This document shows, in pieces, positions 28,849-36,608 of a stretch of 64,000 nt of DNA. The notes beneath the pieces are model-generated. The model did not search any database and was not told where the DNA came from. It saw only the letters and a program-made list of their open reading frames with translations. The stretch spans positions 62,001-126,000 of the forward strand of contig NZ_QNTQ01000008.1 in NCBI RefSeq assembly GCF_003298775.1, written 5' to 3'. A program made the translations under genes and the position numbers. The stretch is from Rhodosalinus halophilus. Its GTDB lineage: Bacteria; Pseudomonadota; Alphaproteobacteria; Rhodobacterales; Rhodobacteraceae. Numbering within the stretch: the first letter of the stretch is position 1; each line of letters starts with the position of its first letter.

Positions 28849-29733
28849 TCAGGTCAGCCGGTAGACCCGGCATGCGGTGTCGTTGAAGATCGCGTTCTGT
28901 TGCGCCGCGCTCAGCCCCGCCGCGGCGTGACGGTGCGCGGCGAGCAGCGTGGCGTAGTCGGTCCAGAGCTTCTCGATGGGGAAGTTCGAGCCCCAGAGGC
29001 AGCGGTCCGCTCCGAAGAGCGCCACCGTCTCTTCGATGAGCCAGGCGATGTGCGCGGGATCGACGCGGTGAATGAAGGTGCCGAAGCCCGAGAGCTTGGC
29101 CGTGACGTTGGGCCGCTCGGCCAGCGCCGCCATCGCGTCGCGCCATGCGGCGCGGCCCTCGTCCGAGGTATCCTCCAGCATCCCCGCGTGCTGCAACACC
29201 AGCGTGGTGTCGGGGCAGGCGTCGGCCAGCGCGCAGGCGCCCGCCATCTGCCCGGCGAAGACCTGCAGCTCGAAGACCAGCCCGTCGTCGGCCAGCCTTG
29301 CCACGTTGCGCTGCACCACCCGATCGCGGCAGAGATCGGGTTGGGGTGCGAAACGGTAGGCGGGGGTCTCGTGCCAGTGGAACTGCTGGCGGATGCCGCG
29401 CAGGCGCGGGAACCGGGCCAGCCGGTCGAGCGCCGGGCGCAGGTCGTCGGCCGTCATGTCGGCATAGGCGACCTGGGCGTGGGGCCAGCCACTGTCGTCG
29501 GCCACGCTCTCGATCCAGGCGGCCTCGTCCTCCGCCCGCTCTGGCGGCCAGTTGGCCTGCACGTAGACGGCCCGGGTGACGCCCGTGCCGGCGATGTCGC
29601 CCAGGTATTCCCCGACCGGATAGTCGCGCCGGATCCCCTCGTAGGCGCCGAAGATGCGCGGCTGCATCGGCCCGTCGAGCCACGGCAGGTCGGCCCGGCG
29701 CCAGATGTGGAAATGCGCGTCCACGATGCTCAT
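28849..29733 (-). CDS. amidohydrolase 2 / COG3618 TIM-barrel metal-dependent hydrolase
   Basis: 294 residues. It begins with the metal-binding VDAHFHIW (His7, His9); the barrel continues to LWGSNFPIEKLW, the Asp/Asn-rich C-terminal strand of this subfamily. Related enzymes hydrolyse sugar or aromatic lactones (L-fuconolactone, 2-pyrone-4,6-dicarboxylate). Its ATG overlaps the VWA gene stop (ATGA). In this cluster it joins the MBL and SMP-30 proteins as a third candidate lactone hydrolase. Confidence 0.92.
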   Translation of the reverse strand: MSIVDAHFHIWRRADLPWLDGPMQPRIFGAYEGIRRDYPVGEYLGDIAGTGVTRAVYVQANWPPERAEDEAAWIESVADDSGWPHAQVAYADMTADDLRPALDRLARFPRLRGIRQQFHWHETPAYRFAPQPDLCRDRVVQRNVARLADDGLVFELQVFAGQMAGACALADACPDTTLVLQHAGMLEDTSDEGRAAWRDAMAALAERPNVTAKLSGFGTFIHRVDPAHIAWLIEETVALFGADRCLWGSNFPIEKLWTDYATLLAAHRHAAAGLSAAQQNAIFNDTACRVYRLT

Positions 29734-30842
29734 GCCCGCACCCCCGGACTGCGCGCGCCCTTCGAGAAGCCGAGGATCTCGGCCGCGATGGCGGGTGGCG
29801 TCGCCCCGTCGCCCAGCCGGTCGATAAGCGGCAGGATCGCCCGCATCGCGCCGGTCTCGGGCCGGTAGTCCGGGTCGGCGGCGAGCGGCGAGAGCCAGAG
29901 CACCGACCAGGCGAGCGCCGACAGACGCTGCATGGAGGCCACCAGCGCCTCCGGCCCGCCCCGCTCCAGCCCGTCGGAGACGACGATGACCAGCGCGCCG
30001 CGGGCGTGAGAGGCAAAGCGCGGCACCGACAGGAAGGCCGCTAGCGCCTCGCCCAGCCGCGTGCCGCCGTCCCAGTCTGCCACCAGCCCCGAGGCGCGCG
30101 TCAGCGCCTGTTCGCGGTTGCGGTGCCGCAGCGCGCGGGTCACGCGGGTGAGGCGCGTGCCGACGGTGAAGCACTCCACCCGTTCGCCGCCCTGCACCAG
30201 CGCGTGGGCGAGGCGCAGGGCGCCGTCGGTGCCTTCCTTCATGCTGCCCGAGACGTCGATCAGCATCAGCACCCGGCGCTCGCGCGTGCGGCGGCGACGC
30301 GTCGGCAGGCGGGTGATCTCGCCGTCGCGGCGCAGCATCTCGCGGAAGGCGCGGCGCGCGTCGGCCAGCCGGCCCTTGCCCGCGGCATGGCGGCGCGAGC
30401 GGCGGCGCGGCAGCGCGCGGGGCAGGGCGCGCGCGAAGGACCGCAGCACCGCCGCCTCGCCGCCGGTGGCAAGCTCGCGGGCGAAGAGCCGCTCGGCGGC
30501 GGTCGCGTCGCCGCCCGAGGGCTCCTCGTCGTCGGGCAGCGGCACCTCCTCCATGCCGCTCGCGTCGTAACTGCCGGGCAGGTCTTCGGGCGCCCCGAGC
30601 GCCGGCGCGGCAAGGGCGCGGCCCAGAAAAACCGCGTCGAAGATGGCGTCGAATTCCTCGGCGCGCTCCGGCCCCGGCCCGTAGACGGCATGCGCCGCGC
30701 GGCGGATGTCCTGCATCCGGCGCGGGCCCAGAAGGCCCACGGCGGCGAGGAAGCTCTCGGTCTGATCCGGCGCGGCCGGCTGGCCCGCGGCGCGCAGCGC
30801 GGCTGGGAAGGCGAGGAAGGGGTCGAGCGCGCGGGGCGTCAT
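29730..30842 (-). CDS. VWA domain protein, CoxE-like
   Basis: 370 residues. The C-terminal VWA has MIDAS RVLMLIDVSGSMKEG. An Arg-rich segment (residues 145-200, RALPRRRSRR and RLPTRRRRTRERR) precedes it. It is encoded directly after the MoxR ATPase (ATGA overlap) and downstream of a molybdenum hydroxylase, the arrangement of coxD-coxE, where they insert or mature the Mo centre of CO dehydrogenase in Oligotropha. The same role is inferred here. Confidence 0.9.
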   Translation of the reverse strand: MTPRALDPFLAFPAALRAAGQPAAPDQTESFLAAVGLLGPRRMQDIRRAAHAVYGPGPERAEEFDAIFDAVFLGRALAAPALGAPEDLPGSYDASGMEEVPLPDDEEPSGGDATAAERLFARELATGGEAAVLRSFARALPRALPRRRSRRHAAGKGRLADARRAFREMLRRDGEITRLPTRRRRTRERRVLMLIDVSGSMKEGTDGALRLAHALVQGGERVECFTVGTRLTRVTRALRHRNREQALTRASGLVADWDGGTRLGEALAAFLSVPRFASHARGALVIVVSDGLERGGPEALVASMQRLSALAWSVLWLSPLAADPDYRPETGAMRAILPLIDRLGDGATPPAIAAEILGFSKGARSPGVRA

Positions 30843-31714
30843 GCCGCCCCCAGGATCGCGTCGAGGCGGGGCACGATGTAGTCCAGATCCTCCTGATCCT
30901 TCAGCGCCACGCCGATCGCGCGGGCGAAGGCGCGCGGCCAGGGCACCCCTTGCGCGTTCAGCAGCGTCGCCGCCTCGGCCCATTCCACCGTCTCGGCCAC
31001 ACCCGGCGGCTTGGCCAATGGCTCGGCGCGCAGCGCGCCCACCGCGCGGACCACCCGCTGCGCGGTGTCCTGCGCGACGGTCGAGGCGCGCATCATCACG
31101 ATCTGCGCCTCGAGTGCGGGGTCGGGATAGCCGATCCAGTGATAGACGCAGCGCCGACGCAGCGCCTCGTGCAGCTCGCGCGTGCGGTTCGAGGTCAGCA
31201 CGACGACCGGCGGCTCGGCGGCGCGGATCGTCCCCCGCTCGGGGATCGAGACGGTGAAGTCGGACAGGAACTCCAGCAGGAAGGCCTCGAATTCATGGTC
31301 GGCGCGGTCGATCTCGTCGATCAGCAGCACCCGGTCGCGCGGCGCCTCGAGCGCGCGCAGGATCGGGCGCGCGATCAGGAAGTCGTCGGCGTAGAGGTTG
31401 ACGTAGTCGTCGCCGGCCTGCCGGATGGCGAGCATCTGCCGGGGAAAGTTCCACTCGTACATCGCCGCGGCCGCGTCGATCCCCTCGTAGCATTGCAGGC
31501 GCACAAGCTCGCGCCCGAGGACCGAGGCGATGGCCTTGGCGGCTTCGGTCTTGCCGACGCCGGGCGCCCCTTCCAGAAGCAGCGGCTTTCCGAGCGCAAG
31601 CGCGAGGTAGGCCGCCGTCGCAAGCCCCTCGTCCGCGATGTACTGCGCGTCGCGCAGGGCGCGGGCCAGCGGCTCTGGGCCGTCCATCCCCTGTATGGAG
31701 CGGCGGACCGTCAT
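30839..31714 (-). CDS. MoxR-family AAA+ ATPase, CoxD-like
   Basis: 291 residues. Walker A GAPGVGKTEAAKA, Walker B VLLIDEIDRADHE, sensor LTSNRTRELHEALRRRC. MoxR ATPases work with VWA partners to assemble or activate metal enzymes. Both flanking junctions are ATGA overlaps, so it is translated together with the molybdenum subunit and CoxE-like gene. Confidence 0.94.
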   Translation of the reverse strand: MTVRRSIQGMDGPEPLARALRDAQYIADEGLATAAYLALALGKPLLLEGAPGVGKTEAAKAIASVLGRELVRLQCYEGIDAAAAMYEWNFPRQMLAIRQAGDDYVNLYADDFLIARPILRALEAPRDRVLLIDEIDRADHEFEAFLLEFLSDFTVSIPERGTIRAAEPPVVVLTSNRTRELHEALRRRCVYHWIGYPDPALEAQIVMMRASTVAQDTAQRVVRAVGALRAEPLAKPPGVAETVEWAEAATLLNAQGVPWPRAFARAIGVALKDQEDLDYIVPRLDAILGAA

Positions 31715-32736
31715 CCCAGCGCGCGCCGCGGCTTCGCGCCGCCCTGCGCCCGCAGCCCGCGCAGCACCTTCTCGGGCGTCACGGGCAGCTCGTCGATGCG
31801 CAGGCCCACGGCGTCGTAGACCGCATTCACCACCGCCGGCAGGACGGGGTTGGCGCACATCTCGCCCGGTCCCTTGCCGCCGTAGGGGCCATCCTCTGCC
31901 GGGCGCTCCAGCACACTGATGTGATGGGGGGCAAGGTCGCCCGGACCGGGCAGCGTGTAGGCGTTGAAGTCCACGGGGCCATGCGCACGGTCTGGATAGT
32001 AGGGCTCCGTCGTCTCCCAGGCGGCGTGGCTCATGCCCATCCAGGCGCCGCCGCGCAGCTGCTGCTCCACCAGCCGGGGGTTGAGCGCGCGGCCGACCTC
32101 GTAGGCCGACTGCATGTCGGTGACCGCGACCTCTCCGGTCTCGTCGTCGCCCTCCACCTCGACCAGCATCGCGGCATGGGCGAAGGTGGTCACCGGGCTC
32201 ATCTCGCCCGTGTCGGGGTCCACCTCGGAAAGCGGGATCAGGAAGATGCCGCGCCCGGCGATGGTGCGCCCCTGCCGGAACTGCGCGGCCTGCGCCGCCG
32301 CCATGGTGGTGATCGAGCGCGAGGGCGCGCCGCGGACGTGGATGTTGCCCTGCCCGTCGGTCACGAGGTCGGCGGCGTCCACCTCCAGCTCCTCGGCCGC
32401 GGCCTCCAGCATCACCTGCCGCGCCTCCTCGGCCGCGCGGATCACCGCGTTGCCCATCCGGTGCGTGCCGCGGCTGGCGAAGCTGCCCATGTCGTGCGGG
32501 CCGGTGTCGCTGTCGGCGGTGTCGACGTAGACGTCCTCCAGCGGCACGCCCAGCGTCTCGGCCGCGACCTGCCGGGTGACGGACTTCATCCCCTGGCCGA
32601 GGTCGATGGCCGAAAGTGCCACGGTGAACTTGCCGTCCGGGTTGGAATGCACCAGCGCCTGGGACGGGTCGCCGCCGAGGTTCATGCCGATGGGATAGTT
32701 GATTGCCGCGAAGCCGCGGCCACGGTGCAGGGCCAT
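31711..32736 (-). CDS. molybdenum hydroxylase large subunit, C-terminal part (separate gene)
   Basis: 341 residues that correspond to the second half of the xanthine dehydrogenase family catalytic subunit: INYPIGMN, LGQGMKSV, the substrate region HDMGSFASR, the family motif around the catalytic Glu (YGGKGPGEMC). The first half is encoded by the gene immediately upstream (32736-34451). Start ATG 32736 has a textbook AGGAGG 5 nt upstream and overlaps the previous stop (TGATG), so this is an independent cistron, not a frameshift relic. Molybdopterin binding should need both parts. Confidence 0.9.
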   Translation of the reverse strand: MALHRGRGFAAINYPIGMNLGGDPSQALVHSNPDGKFTVALSAIDLGQGMKSVTRQVAAETLGVPLEDVYVDTADSDTGPHDMGSFASRGTHRMGNAVIRAAEEARQVMLEAAAEELEVDAADLVTDGQGNIHVRGAPSRSITTMAAAQAAQFRQGRTIAGRGIFLIPLSEVDPDTGEMSPVTTFAHAAMLVEVEGDDETGEVAVTDMQSAYEVGRALNPRLVEQQLRGGAWMGMSHAAWETTEPYYPDRAHGPVDFNAYTLPGPGDLAPHHISVLERPAEDGPYGGKGPGEMCANPVLPAVVNAVYDAVGLRIDELPVTPEKVLRGLRAQGGAKPRRALG

Positions 32737-34451
32737 CAGCGCCTCCTGAAACCGGAGAGGGACGAGAAGCGCAGCGCGCCCTTGCGCGCGGTGCCCTGGG
32801 GGGCGGCGCGCTGCGGCTCTTGCGCGCGCTGTCCGCCGTGGGGCTCTGCCGGTGCGGGCGGCGCTGCGGCCGCGGGTGCCGGTTGCGCGGCGGCGGGGCG
32901 CTGGGCCGGTGCAGTGGCCGGGCGCGGCGGGGCAGGGGGCGCGCCGGGCGGCGGCTGGGTGGGGCCGCCCTTGGTCGCGTAGCTGGTGGCGCGGTAGCCC
33001 TCGACGCGGCCGTTCTCGTCCGTCGCGGTGTGCGCGGGCAACTGGCCGCGCTCCCCGCCGCCGCCCTCGCGCGACGAGGCCGCGCGCGCCTCGGCCGAGA
33101 TCGCGATACCCGCCTTCTCCGCCACCACCTGGCAGCACTCGATGAAGGCGCAGTTCTTGGCGACCCGCCGGTGCGCCTTCATGTCGCCGTCGCGGTAGGC
33201 GTTCAGGATCCGCAGCTCGACCGGGTTCATGCCGACGGTCTCGGCCACCTTGTCCATATGCGCCTCGATGGCGAAATCGACGCCGGTGATGCCGAAGCCG
33301 CGCATCGCGGTCGCGGGTGTGCGGTTGGTGTAGATGCAATAGACGTCGGCCGAGACGTTGGGGATTGTGTAGGGGCCGGGCAGATGCCCCACCGCCTTGA
33401 TGATCGCGTAGGACGACAGCCGCGTGTAGGCGCCGGCGTCGAAGTAGCCGGTGAACTTGCGCGCCACGATCCTGCCGTCAGCCATGACGCCGTCGGTCAC
33501 ATACCACCGCTCCGCGCCGCGCGGCGCGCCCACCTGCATCTCCTCCTCGCGGTCCCAGGCGTATTTCACAGGCCGCCCGGTGAGCATCGCGCCCAGGATG
33601 GCGAGCGGCTCGTGCACCGAATCCACCTTGCCGCCGAAGCCGCCGCCCACCGTGCCGCCGACGAAGTGCAGCCGCGACGACGGCATCGACAGCACCTTGG
33701 CCGCCGTGCCCAGCGAGAAGAACAGCGCCTGCGTGGAGGTGTAGCAGACGTAGCGGTCGTTCTGCTCGGGCGCGGCGATGGCGCCGCAGGTCTCGATCGG
33801 CGCCTGTTCGATGGGCGACATCTGATAGCGCCCCTCGACCACGTGGTCGGCCCGGGCGAGGGCTGCGTCCACGTCGCCGTAGCGCAGCTTCTGGTGGTCG
33901 TACTTGCCGTGATAGACGAACCTGTTGCCGGGATAGATGTCGAGCACGACCGGAGCGCCCGGCGCGATGGCCTCTTCGGGGTCGAGGACATGCGGCAGCA
34001 CCTCCCAGTCGACGCGCACCGCCTCCGCCCCGGCGCGCGCCTGCGCCTCGGTCTCGGCAATCACGGCGGCGACGGGCTCGCCCCTGTAGCGCACCTTTTC
34101 GTCGGAGAGGATCGGCTCGTCGTCGAGCCCGAAGTCCAGGAGCGACAGCAGCGTGTTCAGGTTCACCGGCACGTCCCGGCCCGTGAGCACGCGTACCACG
34201 CCTGGCATCCGCTCGGCCGCGGAGGTGTCGATCCGGCGGATGCGCGCGGCGTGGTGGGGCGAGCGCGCGCATCGCAGGTGCAGCAGCCCGTCGAAGAGAT
34301 GATCGTCGAAGAAGGGCGAGCGCCCGGTGACGTGGCCAAGGATGTCCTGCCGGCGCTCGGGCTTGCCGATCACGTTCAGGTCGTCGTCGCGCTCGTCCGC
34401 GAAGAGGTCCTTGCGGAACTCGATCATGCCGCCCTGGGTCATGTCCTTCAT
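32736..34451 (-). CDS. molybdenum hydroxylase large subunit, N-terminal part with Pro/Ala-rich tail
   Basis: 571 residues. Residues 1-450 match the first half of the family: VTGRSPFFDDH, the molybdopterin motif VGGTVGGGFGGK and RGFG. Residues about 451-571 are unlike the family: Gly/Ser then a Pro/Ala-rich stretch (about 499-536) ending in an Arg-rich tail (GFRRR). The reading frame of the second half starts on the other side of a TGATG overlap and is out of frame with this one. Start 34451 overlaps the 2Fe-2S gene stop (ATGA). Confidence 0.9.
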   Translation of the reverse strand: MKDMTQGGMIEFRKDLFADERDDDLNVIGKPERRQDILGHVTGRSPFFDDHLFDGLLHLRCARSPHHAARIRRIDTSAAERMPGVVRVLTGRDVPVNLNTLLSLLDFGLDDEPILSDEKVRYRGEPVAAVIAETEAQARAGAEAVRVDWEVLPHVLDPEEAIAPGAPVVLDIYPGNRFVYHGKYDHQKLRYGDVDAALARADHVVEGRYQMSPIEQAPIETCGAIAAPEQNDRYVCYTSTQALFFSLGTAAKVLSMPSSRLHFVGGTVGGGFGGKVDSVHEPLAILGAMLTGRPVKYAWDREEEMQVGAPRGAERWYVTDGVMADGRIVARKFTGYFDAGAYTRLSSYAIIKAVGHLPGPYTIPNVSADVYCIYTNRTPATAMRGFGITGVDFAIEAHMDKVAETVGMNPVELRILNAYRDGDMKAHRRVAKNCAFIECCQVVAEKAGIAISAEARAASSREGGGGERGQLPAHTATDENGRVEGYRATSYATKGGPTQPPPGAPPAPPRPATAPAQRPAAAQPAPAAAAPPAPAEPHGGQRAQEPQRAAPQGTARKGALRFSSLSGFRRR

Positions 34452-34924
34452 GCCCGCGCCCTCCCTTCGGCGACCGACAGGATGGCCGCGATGATCGGCT
34501 CGTAGCCCGTACAGCGGCAGAGATTGCCGGAGATCGCCTCGACCACCTCCTCGCGCGTGGGCCGCGGGTTGGCGTCGAGCAGCGCCCGGGCCGAGACCAG
34601 CATCCCCGGCGTGCAGTAGCCGCATTGCGCGGCGAAATGGTCCATGAAGGCCTCCTGGAGCGGGTCGAGCGTGCCGCTCGTTGCAAGCCCCGCAGCGGTG
34701 CCGATCTCGGCGCCCTCGACCGTCTCGGCGAGCACCAGGCAGGCCAGCTGCGTGCGGCCGTTCACGGTGACCGTGCAGGCGCCGCAGGTGCCCTGTCCGC
34801 AGCCGTATTTCGGCGTCAGGTCGCCCACGCCCCGGCGCAGGAATTCCAGCAGGTTCTGCCCCTCTTCCGCGAAGGCGGCGCGCGGGCTGCCGTTGAGCGT
34901 GAAGTTGACCGGTCGCCTCGCCAT
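34448..34924 (-). CDS. 2Fe-2S iron-sulfur subunit of molybdenum hydroxylase (CoxS-like)
   Basis: 158 residues. Proximal cluster Cys42, 47, 50 and 62 (GCGQGTCGAC, AC) in a ferredoxin fold; distal cluster Cys101, 104, 136 and 138 (QCGYCTPGM, NLCRCTGY) in the four-helix domain. It carries electrons from the Mo site to the FAD subunit. Nearly adjacent to the FAD subunit gene (1-bp overlap at the ATG/stop). Confidence 0.96.
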   Translation of the reverse strand: MARRPVNFTLNGSPRAAFAEEGQNLLEFLRRGVGDLTPKYGCGQGTCGACTVTVNGRTQLACLVLAETVEGAEIGTAAGLATSGTLDPLQEAFMDHFAAQCGYCTPGMLVSARALLDANPRPTREEVVEAISGNLCRCTGYEPIIAAILSVAEGRARA

Positions 34925-35724
34925 CAGCCGCGCTCCATCCGTTGCAGAAGCCGCGAGAGGTGCACGCCCGCCACCTCGCGGCGATACCAGGCGGTGGCCA
35001 GCGCGTCGGTCGGTGGATCCAGCCCGTCGGCCGCCTGGTCTGCCGCGCGGGCGATGGTCGCGGCGTCGAGCGTCTGGCCCTCCAGCGCGCGCTCGGCGCC
35101 TGCGGCGCGCAGGGGCGTCGGCCCCATCGCGCCGAAGGCCACGCGCGCGCCGCGGATGCGCCCGCCCTCGCGCGGCAGGAGCGCCGCGATCGACAGGATC
35201 GAGACGCCCTTGGGCTTGACCCGGCTGACCTTGAGAAACCCGAAGGCGCGGGGGTCGCGCGGGCGGGGCACCTCGACCGAGGCCACGAGCCCGCCCCTTT
35301 CGCGGTCGCGCAGCACCTCCTCCACCGGGCGCGGGCTGCCGCCGCCGGCGAAATGCACCCGCGCGCCCAGCGCCAGCAGCGCCATGGCGAAGTCGCCGTA
35401 AGGGTGCGCGGCGAAGAGATTGCCCGCTACGGTCGCCATGTTGCGCACCTGCGGCCCGCCGATCACGCGGGCGACCGGATGCAGGAAGTCGAGCTCACGC
35501 GCGGCCAGCACGTCGGCCATCGTGACGCCCGCGCCCAGCGACGCCGCATCGCCCGAGGCCCGGATCTCGGCCAGTCCCGGGTCGGTCACGCGCAGCACCC
35601 GCGCCGGCGCGCGGCCGGCGTTGACCTCCCGCATCACCAGCGTTCCGCCGCCCAGGTAGACGGCATCGCTGCCCAGCGCGCGGGCGGCATCGGCGAGCGT
35701 GCCGTAGGTCTCGACCGTGGTCAT
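34924..35724 (-). CDS. FAD-binding subunit of molybdenum hydroxylase (CoxM-like)
   Basis: 266 residues. FAD contacts YLGGGTLVM near residue 24 and GGPQVRNMATVAGNLFAAHPYGDF. It completes the L/S/M set. Start 35724 overlaps the SRPBCC stop (ATGA). The family includes CO dehydrogenase, nicotine, caffeine and quinoline dehydrogenases; the substrate of this set is unknown. Confidence 0.94.
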   Translation of the reverse strand: MTTVETYGTLADAARALGSDAVYLGGGTLVMREVNAGRAPARVLRVTDPGLAEIRASGDAASLGAGVTMADVLAARELDFLHPVARVIGGPQVRNMATVAGNLFAAHPYGDFAMALLALGARVHFAGGGSPRPVEEVLRDRERGGLVASVEVPRPRDPRAFGFLKVSRVKPKGVSILSIAALLPREGGRIRGARVAFGAMGPTPLRAAGAERALEGQTLDAATIARAADQAADGLDPPTDALATAWYRREVAGVHLSRLLQRMERG

Positions 35725-36167
35725 GCGTCCTCCAGTCCCATGTGGGCGCGGATCGCGTCGAACCCGCCCTGGTAGATGTTCTCGGCCACCATGTCGTGCA
35801 GTTCGCGCGCGCGGCCCGCCGGCGTGTCGAAGCGGCTTTCCCAGTGCCAGAAGGTCATGTCGCCGTCCGTCACCGGCGCGAGCCGGACGTGGGCGACGTA
35901 GTTCAGCAGCGGCACGGGCGTGTCGAGCAGGCAGTAGGAAAAGGCGAAGTCCGCGTCCGACAGCGTCAGCAGCAGCTCGCGCAGTTCCGAGCCGTCCTCG
36001 AGATGAAAGCGCCGGACACAGCCGATACGGTCCGAGGGCTGGCCGCGCTCGATCGTGCTGTCGGCCACGGCCGGGTGCCAGACATCGTGCCCGTTGAAGT
36101 CGCGCAGCACGTCCCAGACCGCCTCGATCGGCGCGTTGAGGACCGTGCTCTTGACGACATGCACCAT
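35721..36167 (-). CDS. SRPBCC (START/Bet v1-like) protein, paralogue B
   Basis: 148 residues. The small hydrophobic-pocket fold: VLNAPIEAVWDVLRDFNGHDVWHP, then DRIGCVRRFHL, and a C-terminal helix. It lies 3 bp after paralogue A and is clearly related to it (WHPA, DSRIEN/DSTIER, GCVR.FHL). CoxG in the CO dehydrogenase cluster is of this fold and tethers the enzyme to the membrane; a similar recruitment or pocket role is an inference here. Confidence 0.9.
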   Translation of the reverse strand: MVHVVKSTVLNAPIEAVWDVLRDFNGHDVWHPAVADSTIERGQPSDRIGCVRRFHLEDGSELRELLLTLSDADFAFSYCLLDTPVPLLNYVAHVRLAPVTDGDMTFWHWESRFDTPAGRARELHDMVAENIYQGGFDAIRAHMGLEDA

Positions 36168-36170
36168 GGC

Positions 36171-36608
36171 TCACCCCGTCATCTGCCGCTTGAGCGCGGA
36201 GAAGCCGGCCTGGAACACGTCGTTGCCGATGCCGGTGACGAGCCCCTCCGCCTCTTCCTCGGCGCAGTCGAACTCGGCCGTCCATTCGGCGAAGGTCCGG
36301 TCGCCGTCGGTCACCGGCGTCAGGCGCAGCGTGGCGACGTAGTCGGTCAGCGGCATGGGGCTTTCGAGGATCGAGTAGGTGCAGAACATGTCGTAGTCCG
36401 ACAGGCCCAGCAGCTTTTCGCGGATGCGGTCGCCGTTCTGCAGGTGAAAATCGCGCACGCAGCCCACCCGGTCCGAGGGTTCGCCGTTCTCGATCCGGCT
36501 GTCGCGGATCGCCGGGTGCCAGCGGGCGAGCCCGTTGAAGTCGCGGATGCGCTCCCAGACCCGCGCGGCGGGGGCGTCGATCACGGAGGATATGTAGACG
36601 CGCGGCAT
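36171..36608 (-). CDS. SRPBCC (START/Bet v1-like) protein, paralogue A
   Basis: 145 residues with the same fold: SVIDAPAARVWERIRDFNGLARWHP, DRVGCVRDFHLQNG, C-terminal helix. Its ATG at 36608 follows the flotillin stop (TAG at 36609-36611) with no gap. The pair looks like an in-cluster duplication or a heterodimer. Confidence 0.9.
   Translation of the reverse strand: MPRVYISSVIDAPAARVWERIRDFNGLARWHPAIRDSRIENGEPSDRVGCVRDFHLQNGDRIREKLLGLSDYDMFCTYSILESPMPLTDYVATLRLTPVTDGDRTFAEWTAEFDCAEEEAEGLVTGIGNDVFQAGFSALKRQMTG

Noticed and set aside
31711-33339. Single 542-codon C-terminal Mo subunit frame reaching further upstream
   Set aside because: The upstream part is Arg/Gly-rich noise over the N-terminal gene; the real start is ATG 32736 with an AGGAGG site.
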